NCBI GenBank assembly: GCA_013396755.1
Contig: VWZF01000462.1
Location: forward strand, 1-64,000
Source: Sclerurus mexicanus
Taxonomy: Eukaryota; Chordata; Aves; Passeriformes; Furnariidae
Length of the DNA stretch: 64,000 nt
Reading direction: 5' to 3'
Shown here: piece by piece, positions 39,291-50,600 of the stretch
Position numbering within the stretch: position 1 is the stretch's first letter
Layout: each line of letters opens with the position of its first letter
Made by a program: the position numbers and the translations under genes
Notes under the pieces: model-generated
Told to the model about the DNA's origin: nothing
The model's input: the letters and a program-made list of their open reading frames with translations, nothing else
The model's database searches: none

Positions 39291-39492
39291 AACTGGGGCA
39301 GGAACTGATGCACAGAAGTTCCACCTGAACACATGGTAGAACTTCTTTCCTGTGCGGGTGACCAAGCCCTGAACAGATTGCCCAGAGGGGCTGTGGAGTC
39401 TCCCTCGCTGGAGATGCTCAAGAACCACCTGGACATGATCCTGTGCTGTGTGCCCTGGGATGGCCCTGCTCCAGCAGGGAGGCTGCACCAGC
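39291..39492 (+). mobile_element. CR1 LINE 3' fragment
   Basis: The sequence follows the CR1 3' region in sense: GATGCACAGAAGTTCCACCTGAACA, AGAACTTCTTTCCTGTGCGGGTGACC, a GATTGCCCAGAGGGGCTGTGGAGTCTCC stretch and GAGATGCTCAAGAACC. It stops before the terminal short repeat, at a GGCTGCACCAG block, so it is truncated at both ends. It is a typical dead-on-arrival copy. Confidence 0.85.
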
Positions 39493-39504
39493 TATTTCTG
39501 TATT

Positions 39505-39760
39505 GAGGAAAAGGTGCCTCTGGAGAAATATTTATCAAATTACAAACAAGCACTGATAGTCCATTGCTGTTCTGTATAGATAGAAGAGTTTCCAGCTGAA
39601 AATAATATGGGCTCTGGGCCTTCTCTTCTGTTTTCAAGCAACCTTGCAGGTGCTTCTTCAAGACAGCGTCCTTGGCAAAACTCAGAAACGCGTGAGAAAA
39701 CGCCCACTGATCTCTAAACACCGCCTCATACGTGAGCAATCCAGGGAAACGTACATAATT
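39505..39760 (-). other. Unrecognised coding-looking segment, antisense, next to CpG island
   Basis: On the minus strand, after a TTTCTAGGATTTTTAG stretch that would serve as a splice acceptor, the frame reads on without a stop for about 80 codons. The peptide begins around NYVRFPGLLTYEAVF, then RDQWAFSHAFLSFAK, then LKKHLQGCLKTEEKAQSP and FQLETLLSIQN. The composition looks like a real helical protein, unlike the repeat-derived frames nearby. I do not recognise the family. The right-hand 94 bp of coding sense recurs at 37925-38018. It may be an exon of an antisense gene that shares the CpG island, a host-gene fragment, or chance. Confidence 0.3.
39569..39662 (-). repeat. 94-bp inverted-duplicate segment, copy B
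   Basis: This is the reverse-orientation partner of 37925-38018, at about 98% identity. It lies in the coding-looking antisense segment. Flanking sequence on both sides differs from copy A, so the duplication is limited to these bases. Confidence 0.75.
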
Positions 39761-39960
39761 CTAAAAATCCTAGAAAACCTGCAAATTACACTAAAATGGT
39801 GATTGTGCGGGAGCAGCAGCTCCTGCTGGCTGCTCCGCGCTGAGGGAGGGCCCGGCGCCGAGGGCCCGGCCGCGGGACACCCCCCGCCGCGCCGCCGCCC
39901 CGCGGACACCGTCACAGCGAAACGGCAGCAGCGCGGCTGTGATCTGCTATATGATATAAT

Positions 39961-40008
39961 ATGTGATATGCTAGGTGATACGCTATGTGATAGGCTAGGT
40001 GGTGCCGG
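39961..40008 (+). repeat. 12-bp minisatellite inside the CpG island
   Basis: Four units with period 12 (ATGTGATATGCT, AGGTGATACGCT, ATGTGATAGGCT, AGGTGGTGCCGG) follow one another, alternating in their first bases. A degraded unit precedes them. This AT-richer patch is out of character for the island around it. Confidence 0.7.
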
Positions 40009-40170
40009 CACGGACTGCCCCCGCACCGGGACACGGCGAGCCGGACACGCCACCGAACGCCCGGCCCTGCGCGCTCACCCGCTCGGCCATCGACTGCTCC
40101 GGCCCTCCGCGCCCGGCCCCGCCCGGCGGTGGGCGGGTGTTCGCGCGGCGCTCGATCGAGCAGCCTGTGC

Positions 40171-40254
40171 CGGTGCCGGGCCCTGTCGGTGCCGCTCGGT
40201 GCCGGGCGCTCTCGGTGCCGGGCGCTCTCGGTGCCGGGCCCTGTCGGTGCCGGG
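40171..40254 (+). repeat. 16-bp GC-rich tandem repeat adjoining the gap
   Basis: Units of CGGTGCCGGGCGCTCT or CGGTGCCGGGCCCTGT occur at 40171, 40197, 40213 and 40229, with partial units at 40187 and 40245. The array runs straight into the N gap. GC-rich tandem arrays often break assemblies, so the gap is probably repeat-induced and its true length unknown. Confidence 0.85.
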
Positions 40255-40287
40255 NNNNNNNNNNNNNNNNNNNNNNNNNNNNNNNNN
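40255..40287. other. Assembly gap (33 N)
   Basis: Thirty-three N separate the GC-rich tandem repeat from a CR1 fragment. Its size may not reflect real length. It is the best candidate location for WDR41 exon 1, which is otherwise missing. Confidence 0.9.
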
Positions 40288-40590
40288 CGCTCTGTGCAAC
40301 CACCTGAAAGGAGGGTGTAGCCAGGGGGGGCCCGGTCTCTTCTCCCAGGCAGCAGGTGACAGAACGAGAGGAAATGGCCTCAAACTGCTCCGGCAAAGGT
40401 TCAGGTTGCACATCAGGAAGAATTTCCTCACAGCACGGGTGTTCAGACATTGGAACAGGCTGCCCAGGGAGATGGTGAAGTCACCATCCCTCGAGGTGTT
40501 TAAGGGGCCATGGTCTAGTTGACATGGTGCTGTTTGGCCGTGTGTTGGGCTTGATCTCGAACGTCTTTTCCAACCGAATTGGTTCTGTGA
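40288..40590 (+). mobile_element. CR1 LINE 3' end
   Basis: This is a sense CR1 3' end: CTGCTCCGGCAAAGGTTCAGG, CATCAGGAAGAATTTCCTCAC, CATTGGAACAGGCTGCCCAGG, GTGTTTAAGGGGCCATGG and a terminal TTCCAACCGAATTGGTTCTG close to the canonical CR1 tail. It is truncated on the 5' side at the gap. It lies at the boundary between the CpG island and intron 1. The frames crossing it are not host genes. Confidence 0.9.
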
Positions 40591-43500
40591 AGAGCAGAAC
40601 CCTCAAGCTGAGCTCGTCTGGGAGCTGTTGGGAGCGTCCTGGCTCCCTCCCACCTGCTTGGCAGGAGCTGTGTGTAGCTTGCAAGAACTGCATGTAAGTC
40701 CTGCCCTCAGTGAGGCTGCTGGTGTAAATTATAGGCAGTAACTCGTTATTTGCAGTAACTTGTTATTTGTGAGTTGTAGTTGTTCATAGTCATCTTCTAA
40801 GGTTTCTTCTTAGCTTCTCATCCATGAAATGCAGTTTGTTACATAGTACACTGACATTCTTCCTTCTACTCAGATTAAGAGTTTTACTGGAGTTGAGGGA
40901 GAGATTATTGGGATTTTCATGTCCCTGAGTTAATTAATGATAGTGCTGTGGTCCCTACACTTAGTGCTCTTGTAATCTAGGCAAGTATGACGAGGTAATT
41001 ATTTTCCAGCTGCTGGTCATGAGCAGGTCATTCCAGTATCACGGATGACTTCAAATGCAGGTACTTACTTTGGTGGAAGTTTGGGTCTATGCCAGGTTGG
41101 AATGATGATGTGTGGGAATGCCTCTGACTTTGGTCATCGGTCAAAATGCTGGTTCTATTACAGTCATATTTAGCAGATTTATGTGCAATTGTTTTTCAAA
41201 GCATGATGAGAAATATGCTGCGGTTTCATAAGATGTGCCACAAAACTGCATTGGTGTGTATCCCTTTCCAAAATTTAAACTCTGGCTATGGTTTAGTTAT
41301 ACTGTTATTTAATAAAGCATGAGCATGATGTGGCCCAGTTCTTTCATTCTGCCGTTCATAGCTTGGTTAAACCTGATTCACAGGACTTTTTTTTTCATTG
41401 TTACCACTGGTTTGTGGAATGACCGTATTAATTTTGCTTCTCTGTGAAAAAACTGAATAACAAATATTCCTAAGGGTTAGTCCCTAAACTTTTGCCCCCC
41501 ACTGCTTTGTGTAACGTTGTTTCATCTAATTATCTTCATAACCATTAGTTCTTAAATAGGTAAGAAAGCCCATAGCAGTGCGTGGGCTGTGGACTTATGG
41601 TGTTTGTTTCATGTGCTGTGACTTCAGACAGATGTGTTACAGTGGCATTGTACTGGGTAAATAGAGAAAGTCTCTGGCAAAGCTGTCCTGAGTTCATGAA
41701 GTGTAAATTTCTCCTTGTCCCTTACTTCTTTTTACTGTGAAATTGAAAGTCGTTTAGACTTAAGCTCCTGAATCTCTTCAGTTGATGGCCATGGTATTCA
41801 TGTTAGGCAGGGTGGCTCTGGTGATGAGAGCATCTAAGTGAAGTGAGTCTTGCTATATTGTAACTTTTTTGGGGCGATTTAGAAGGGTTTTTTGTAAGGA
41901 ACTGGCCTTAATCCTGTAGAAAGACAAATATTTTCTGTCTGTCTTCTGTCAAAGATAAGCAGGAGACAAGAATTTCTGAACAAACAGCAGTAAAACCATA
42001 AAAGACAAATTTACTTAACCATGCAGGGCTTTAGATAAAGAAAACCTTGAAGAAGCCTAGTCCTGCAGATGTAAGAAATAAATTAAAAGACCTATCTACC
42101 CTAGAGACTTAAATCAGCAAATGTTGTCTAGTTAGAAAAGAAATATATAACCAAAAGCTAGTCTTTTAATCATTTGTCTAAGCCCTAAAAATGTATGTCT
42201 TAGGTAATTTACAAGATGTATGTGTAGCTTAGAAGGATGTGTAATGATTGATATGTAGCAATTAACCACTAGAATGTACAGTGCCCTTAGCGAAATTCAC
42301 TATAAAAGGTGGCCAAAATTTTACTTCTGTGGAGTTGGATTTTGTAAGGTGCAAACCCTCTGCACTCCCCACTCGTGTCAATAAAGGTATTTTGGCTTAC
42401 AGTCTGGCTGTGAGTCGATTCTTTTGAATAACAAGTGCAGGAGCCTCATGGCCCTAGTAGCTAATTTGTCCTGCTCTCTGATCCATAAATCAGTATGTAT
42501 GTGTATACTTGTATTCCATGTTTTTGGTGAATTGCTTTTGAAAATCCCACTTTTAAATGCTGTACATCATCGGGGTTTATAGGAACCTATGAAGCTGAGA
42601 CAAATATTTTGGCGTTTATTTTTCTGATTACTGTAGTGATGTTTACAGGTCCTGCATAAAAACATCCAAGCTGGGAATTGATTCCATTAGCATCAGCATC
42701 CAGCTTTCTCTTCTAAAAACTTGGTGTTGCTACAAGTTGGTCCAATTAATAGTTTTTACAAAAAAATCGATTTCTTCAGAGGAAGAATGCTCCTGAAACC
42801 CCACACTTTGGTAAACATTAATAAAGATCTGAAGAGAGCATAGCTTGTTATATAACAGTTCTGGGGGAAAAAATGTTTTGTTCTTATCTGTAGTAACTCA
42901 TCAGCACTGTACTTTTCAGTATTTAGGCATTTTGAGAGTTAAGATTTGACATGTTCAAAAGAAGCATCACTCTCTTGTACTGAATAGGAAGAAAAAACAG
43001 ACTATAGAATTGGGATGTTAATAGTACAAATTCTGAGTTTTTCAGAGCAGTGTTACAATTGTTTTGTAAATGTATGTTTCCTGAGTACAGTATTGATAAT
43101 GTACTGAAAATTGCTTAGGATATTTATAATTCTTATTTTTTTAAGGCACATTTTGGTTAGCTTTTGACAGCTGGACTCCAAGTTTTCATATTTGTCCAGC
43201 TTTTCTTCATAGCCATGCAGATTCTACTTGCATTATTTTAAATGGAAACTGCTATTCACACGATTGCATAACATGAGGAACAGTTGCTTCATGAAATGCA
43301 TCAGATAGCCCCAAACCAAGATAAAATCACAAGAACCTCATTTAAAAATGAAGCACTTCTCATTTTAAAAATAAACACAGGTTTCTTTCACTATTTATTA
43401 ACTTTGTCATTTTTGGCTTCTGAGGAATAGTATCACAGTACCAATAGCAAAGTAATAGAAAATAATTTATTAATCCTGCAAAAAAATGTTCAAATTTCTG

Positions 43501-44491
43501 AGGATAACATTTGTCTTTCCTGTGGTATTACCTATCATGTATGCTGCATGTTGTACAGTGTTCTGTGATTACTGTTTTGCAGTGTAGGTTCTCTTGAAGT
43601 CCTCAAAGAAGAGACAGTCTTGGAAGTAAGGTGATATTGACTGTCAGGCAAAATAAATCTAGAAGGAGGACAGTGCTGTCAACTAAGTTGCTACTGAGGT
43701 GTTTAGAATGTTTTTGTAAAAAAACAGTGTCTAATAGCAAGTTGTTCCAGAATGCATAAGACCTTAATTACAAAAAAGTTGTCTTGAAACAAGCTGATGA
43801 TTGAGATTAGCAGAACTATTATGCCTCAAACCTGCAGTTCTATGCAGTATTTTATTGACCCTGCCTGATGATCAGCTTGGTCTAAGTGATTGATTGTCCT
43901 TTTAATTAATAGTCTAGTTGGGGGTAATTGCAAATGCTGTTCTATAAAATGATTAATCATTCTCTAAATTTTTTAAGTGGTCTGCTTTGGTATTTTGTGA
44001 ACAGAGTAGCAATGGATGATTTATATATTTTATAACAGAACAGCATTTGTTCTTATTTGTTTTAAATGTGTTGTCTTTATATAGGATTTTAAAATTGAAC
44101 AGCAGATGAAAGATATGAGAGGTTCACAGACCTCTCATAAGACGTGTAATTTAATGAAAAACTGAGTGTATGGTGAATTGAGTCATGAAGCTGGCTCCAC
44201 GTGACAGCTCATAACTAAACTGTTTTCATCTTGCTGTATCAGTGATTAAAGCAGTACAAAAGGTTTTGTTAAAGAGAAAATGCCGTATTATAATTTTAAA
44301 TACATGTTATATAAAGCTATTCTTTACTTGAAATAATAAGAAATATTTTGTAATAATTTTCATTAAGGCACAATGATATTTCAGAAGCTTCACACATTCG
44401 TCTATATGTAGATTGTTAGACATTGCAAAGCCCTGATGAAAGTAATTAAGTCAGTACAAAATAAATTTAATTACTTTTTTATGAATTTTAG
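40591..44491 (+). other. WDR41: WDR41 intron 1 (visible part)
   Basis: This is the DNA between the island/CR1 and the first recognised coding exon. It contains a sense-oriented LTR with TATA box and polyadenylation signal (about 41945-42435) and otherwise AT-rich unique sequence. It ends in the acceptor ATGAATTTTAG at 44491. No other exon is recognised. Confidence 0.7.
41945..42435 (+). mobile_element. Endogenous retrovirus LTR, sense orientation
   Basis: The + strand shows a full LTR promoter layout: CTATAAAAGG at 42300-42308, then AATAAA at 42380-42385 about 80 bp on, a GTATTTTGGC downstream stretch, and a U5-like end TTTTGAATAACA. That spacing is what R and U5 of an LTR require. The 5' edge is approximate, with a candidate start at TGTCAAAGATAAGC. 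I found no target duplication and no viral genes. It points the same way as WDR41 and could in principle act as an alternative promoter or premature polyadenylation site. Confidence 0.65.
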
Positions 44492-44607
44492 AAATCCTCT
44501 GTACAGACAATTGGTGAAGAACAAATACAGAATCCTTACACGGAGCTGCTTGTGTTGAAAGGTCATCAAGATATAGTACGATTTCTAGTGCAAATAGATG
44601 ATTGCAG
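44492..44607 (+). CDS. WDR41: WDR41 exon 2
   Basis: This exon is 116 nt, with acceptor ATTTTAG and donor GTATGA. It reads KSSVQTIGEEQ, then NPYTELLVLKGHQDI and VRFLVQIDDC, and ends two bases into an Arg codon. It starts in phase 0, so the missing exon 1 should end on a whole codon. It encodes the start of the first propeller blade. Confidence 0.96.
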
Positions 44608-47600
44608 GTATGAAATACCATTTCAAATTGTTTCACAGTGTCCTTGGCAGTACTTTAGAGAATATTTTTGAAAATGTAGTAATATTTGTAATGCTCTCTT
44701 TTTTGTCTTGGGGGTGGGGAGGCAGGCAGGAGAAAGTGAAGTTAAAAAAGGCAAGGGATGAACCCTTCCTTTTCTTGATATGTTACTGTGGCTTCCCTTG
44801 TTTTACTTTAATGAGAGACTAATGGTGATGGAGTTAAGTTTCTGGGTGCAAACTCATTGGTTTGGAAGAAAGGCCTTTAGCTAATTCAGCTGTTCTTTTT
44901 CAGCCTGTTCCTGTTGGAGTGTTCCCTTTTGTACATGGATATGAACTCTTTCTCATGGGATAATATGCAGTAGTGTCTACTTCTTCTCTGAGAGGATACA
45001 TGTGTTTTATGTTTCTGAATTGAGCATGGCTGTTATTTCACCTTTTGGTTCTATGAAAGAATGTAATAGACTACTGCAGATACACTGTAGCAATTGGATA
45101 TGACATCTTCAACAGTATTGAACAGTGCTGTTCCTTTCTTTCCAATCTTCTGTTGCGCTTTCTTCCAAAGCTATAGTGCTTAATTCACTTGAGCTTTGGT
45201 TAATGCAATTTTTTTTAATTTCTCAAATTTTGAAATTTTCACCACTCTATTCAGAAGGATTGGCAAAATTCACCACATGCCTAATCTCTGCATTTCATTT
45301 CTTCCAGTCTGTGCTTCTTTGAAACCTGACAGTTCCTTTATTGTACTTGTTCAGTTTTCAGCTATATGCATTTTTTTGTATATTCCCTGACAATTTTATC
45401 TGTTGTGTTCTTCTGAAGACTGAGTTACCTATCTTCTGAGGATGGAGTTATCTAAAAACTAGAAAACTTGTTAAGAAGCAGAGGTGAAGTCTTTGTATTT
45501 ACCTTTGCACTTTGGAAGTATGACTGAGAGAATGAATTATGATAGTTGTACATTGCAACCTGGTTTCTGTTCTGTTTTTCTTTAATCTTACATGTTCTTT
45601 AATTTAACTTAATCCTATAAGAGAAGAAATAGTTATCTGCCTTAGAAGTAAGGTTGTGAATTCTTTAGTCAGTAATAAAATGTAGTGACTCTTGGCTGAT
45701 GTGGAGAATTAAATAGAAAACATTTAGAGATTAACAATATAAGTAATAGGCAAGAGTAGCTCTGTTAAGGAGCTGTAGTAATTTATATCTTCTGTGGATT
45801 AAGCTTGGAAGGGAATTTCTAATATATTCATCAATACACTAGGCAAAGTTAACATGGGTAAGAGCTTGTTTTAATCCTTGCAGTGTACAGCAGGTGTTCT
45901 GTGAAGGAAGGTTCTCTCCTTCCTCATGCACATTGATTAGAAGAGATCATGCAGATGGTCTTGATGGCCACAGAATACTATTCAGGAATGCCCACAGAAG
46001 CCTATTTTCTAATAAGATTTGTAATATGTGTATATAGATTTCATAGAAGACTCCATGGAGAATTTTTAGCCTGTCAGTTTTTATTCTGAATATCATAAAT
46101 ATATATATCAGAAAAGTCACATGCATTACCATAAGATTTATTTTTCTGTATGGTGGTAGTCCACCAGAAAATTCATATAAAAACAGAAGAATCTTGTGGG
46201 TTTTTTTCAGTACTTTTTCCAAGATAAGTTATTAAAATAATCCTTTATCAAAGTATGTTTTCTCAAAACACATACTGAATAGATGTAATTGGTTTTTGTA
46301 GAAGTACTGGAGTATTCTTAGGTTGCTCTCTGATACAAAGAAATCAGTTACCATTTTGGCCTTTGTTATTCGGTGGCAGGTAAATTAGTGAAGCTAAACT
46401 AATGATAATCATTGGAAAGCTAAAGCATGGGTGGCTATATTTAAGATAGGCTGTAAAATAGCATATGGTAAGGAGTGAGTTATATAGCTGGTAAATATTC
46501 TGAGAGTTTGAGGATTTTAATAGAGTTGCTTCACTGGACAGTAATTCTGAGTTTTTATTTATCAAGAATATGGTATTTTCTGGATTGTTAAACACCTGAT
46601 AATATTTTTCACTTTATTCTTTTCAGTAAAATTACTATTGTTACTCAGCTTCTGAAATGTTTTTATTTAGTTTCTGCAGCTATTCCATTGTGTGCTTTTT
46701 GTCAACTATTGTAAGCCAAATTTCACGCTTCAGGTCTTTAGATAATATCATCTTAGTGAGAATTTTGCAGAAGGATTTTCTTGTTTTCTCAGTGGCTCAG
46801 TTAAAACCAGTGAGTGGAAAATTTTCTCAGATTGGTTTTTGAAGATACTAAATAAATCCTGTATGAATGTAACAGAAAGCTGGTTGGCTTTTTTTTTTTC
46901 CTTCTTTGCTCTTGTACTTTTCAAACATGAAGTAAGGGTCATATTGATTGGAAGATCACTAAAGAAGGCTAAGCCTGAGCAAGACTCTTCCAAAAAATGG
47001 ACTGAGATAAAATTCCGTGTAATACTCTAGCATTTGACACATTGAATTAAACAGAGTTCATAACACATTTTAAAAATAGGGGGTTTTTTTGTTGCTCATT
47101 TGACCATTCCTTGCTCCTTCAGGAAACAGACAAGATTATAGATGATAGTGATCTTGACTGGAAAAGAATGAGGTGTTCCAGGAGGAGCAAATATAGGCAC
47201 ATGGTTAGAGAATTGGCTCTTTAGCATGAGATTTGTTTTATAATAGTATGTATTGGAATTCTTATGTCTTGTTCTTATAGTAAATATATGTTGAGAAACA
47301 CCTATTCAAATGTACTAACTTCAGTTTAGAAACTGTATTTGGGGTTTACAAATAAATGTTTATTTTTTAAAGCCAGAGTCTGATATATCTTGTAAGTATT
47401 TTTAATTCCATAACTGTTTACTGTGTTTCCATTACATTATGCTGTATTGAAGTTTTCAATTTATTGTGTTTTTTTGTTTGATTCTTTTTCTTCAGGTTTG
47501 CATCTGCTGGAGATGATGGAATCGTGTTTCTGTGGAATGCTCAGGTTAGGTGGTTTGTTTCTTTTTTGAGTAGCCCATGTGCTCTGCAGAGGGGAGAAGT

Positions 47601-50600
47601 TATGGAGAGGAGTTAGAGATGTCTAGCAATGAAAAAGCAGAATAAGAAAGAATTGCTGCAGAGCTGTTGGAAAATATACAAGTGAAAGGAGTCTGTTAAA
47701 TTTTAGTTTACAAGGGCATTAGGAAAATAAAAATTGTGTGAATCCAAGAGAAGGATAAGTTTTGAAAGTTAAAATGTTTTGGGAAGATACAGTGATTTTA
47801 TAGTGTTTTTAGATGAAATGATGATGTGAAAAGCAGAAGTGTGTATGAATGTGTGGCTTTAATTACTCCTTTAAAGTATGTTCTGTATTTGCTGTGAACA
47901 CCGAAATGTTGAGTAGCAACTCAACAAATATATAGCAAGATCCCAAACCTGCCAGAATTTTTATATATACTTATGTTTTAAGGACATTTCAGTGACTCTA
48001 CTAGTAATATGTCTTGTGGTATAACTGATTAGGCTGAATGGAGAGCTAGCACAAAACTCTATTGGAAAGATACCAAAGTCAGTATAAGTTAAACATGTCG
48101 TGCAGTGCAGTGGTAAAAATCTTCTTGTAACTTTTGAAAACCTTACAAAGGCATTAGTTTTATCATGGAAATAGTGCTCTGTTAGTGTGGCATTTGCTGT
48201 TCTGGTCTTCTGCTCTGTATCTCCGTATCATTGACAAAATTGTGGAGAAGGGGTGAGCATTAGACCTATCTTAAGGGGTTCTAGTGTACAAGTTACGTTG
48301 CTCTATAAGAAGTCTGAAGGGGAGACTTTGTGGGCTAAAGTGTGTCAAACATTCAAACTGGAAGAAAAAACCTCAGACTAAATTTTTTTACAAACCTTCT
48401 GAAAAATTTATGTTCCATTTATGTTGGTGTAATTTTAAAATACAGAAGGAGAGGTTTGAAACTTCTCTCTTTTGAGCAGTTTCAGTTAGTGCTTTGCTGT
48501 TGTTGAGGGCCTCTTCTAATTTTTTAATTTTGTAATTTGGAAAAGTGAAGGAGTTTTGAATAGTAAAACCCATATATGTGAATATATATACCTAGTGTTC
48601 TGAGCAGTTTTTGAATGTAAAACTCATTTATATATACAGCTTATGAACTGAGTTCCATTTTCTACTTTTGTAGGATTTTTATTGTATTTGATAAACCAGA
48701 TCTTTTGTAGTTTTAATTCAAAACATCAACCTCCAACTGTAAAGAAGTTTGGAGTTAAAATTACCCTGTATTTTAGTTGCATGCTTAAAGTGCCACTATG
48801 CTTCTGCATGTTTGTAGAGTTTTGCCGTCTAACTAAACACAGCAGAAGGAGCTCCAGTTGTCTAAAGCACCAGTTTGAATCTATAGATAGTGTATGTACT
48901 AAATAAAGCTGGCAGAAAATTGGCAGTATTGTAATTGCCATAAATACAGGTCAAGTTTTTATAATAATTTAAAAAAATTGCTTTTTTGAAAAGAGGGTTT
49001 GTCAACAAATCTGAATTACCATAGTATTCATTAAAAAGGGTGAGTGGCCAGTATTTGCATTAAAATTAAATGAGTTTAATACAGAATTTTGTTCATAAGG
49101 GCTTTTAGAGGGTTTTTTACTCTGAGAAATTTGCATTATGTACTACTTCTTTAAGTTTACACCTAGTATCTTATTTCAGCTCAAACAGCATTGAAGATAA
49201 TAAGAAGCAAATCCATAAATTACCTTAGAAGGGGAGATTTTAGACTCCTAAAAATTCTTGCTTTCCAAAGTCACCTTGTTTTATGCTACAGTAGGCATTT
49301 TCCATATTTTACACTTAGTTTTCCATGTTTTTGTTTTTCAGACTGGAGAAAAACTTTTTGAACTTCATGGACACACACACAAAATTACAGCTATAGCACC
49401 ATTCTCTTCGTCAGATGTTTCTGAAGAAAAAACCCATTTGATTATAACAGCATCAGCTGATAGAACAGTTATTGTATCCTTTGATCTAGATAGAATTTAA
49501 ATTTCTGTGGGTTTTTCTTGTTTTTTTTCTTTTAAAGGTCGCACTGAGACAGGCTGCAGCCTGTCTCAAAACTTACTGGCCAGTAATACCCACTAGGTGT
49601 AATTGGATTACGCAGAGCTTTTACTAGTTCACAAGTAGATACAATCCTTGCTACAAAAATGATTCTGTAACAGATCTTTATTAAAATGTCATTTAGGCCA
49701 AATATGGAAACAGACAGGGTTTAGAAGACTGAGTCTCTGTGTATCTCTTCCCTGATTTATCATTTAATGTCAAACACAGCATTTATATCTATAATACATA
49801 GAAATCTTTCAGTTTCCTTAATGAATAAAGACAGGTTTGGGACTGCACTAGTGGCAGACAAGTTCAGAAAGTGTCATGTTTCCATTCTACTGTAAAGGTA
49901 TGCTGAGGAAACCCTCTGAATGTCTATTGTTTTGTTATATATGATAATTCTTATGTATGGCTTGTGGGTCCTGGGGGCAGGTGTGTTAAAATGAACAGCA
50001 ATGTTTGGTTTAAGAAAAGGTGCATAATCAGTGGCTGAGAAGTGGACACTGATCTTAATTTGGTTTTGGAACTCTTAATACCTCAGTTTTCTCTTTGAAA
50101 GAATGCAGAACAAAGGTAATTTTATGGCTTGGTTTTGTTGCTGTGTTGCAAAAGGCAACGTGTGCCTAAAGTAGTACTTGATTGTAGGAAAAAATCAATG
50201 AAAAATAAGTTTTTGCTTTTCTGATGAAGAATATATGTAATTAAATCTGTGTTTCTCTGGGAAATCACACCTTGGTACTGTGCTTCATAGTACTTATATT
50301 TCACTGAGAAATTCCCTGTAGAACTTTTGCAGGAGACATATATCTGATTTTTGTTCTGCAGTGTTTGACAGTTCTTCAAAGACTGGATGTATGGTTGTCT
50401 GGAGGGAGTGATCTGTGTGTTTGGAACCGAAAATTAGATCTCTTGTGTAAGACCAGTCATCTTACTGATGCAGGTAAAAATGTAAATGACTCAATATAGC
50501 TGTTAAAGTGCGAGTAAAATGGATCTATATAATGATGCAAAACCAACTTGGCAAATTACCTTTAATTCTAATGATAACATTATGTATTAGAGCCACTCTC

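Larger units (their letters stand above)
39820..40254 (+). promoter_or_regulatory. WDR41: CpG island, probable WDR41 promoter
   Basis: The base composition switches abruptly from AT-rich to very GC- and CpG-rich, with dense CGCG, CCGCCG and GGCGG runs, and ends at an assembly gap. It lies about 4.2 kb upstream of the first recognised WDR41 coding exon, in the right place for a housekeeping-type promoter. I see no TATA box tied to a clear start. The WDR41 exon 1 peptide (expected to be about 18 residues) is not visible on either strand here, so it most likely falls in the adjacent gap. The island could also drive an antisense transcript. Confidence 0.65.

Noticed and set aside
39803..40522. 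239-codon open frame through the CpG island and gap
   Set aside because: It crosses 33 N and continues into CR1. It is a GC-rich frame without stops and does not match the expected WDR41 N-terminus.
49258..49500. 80-codon open frame taken as a whole gene
   Set aside because: Only 49342-49473 is coding (WDR41 exon 4). The rest is intron read-through on both sides.
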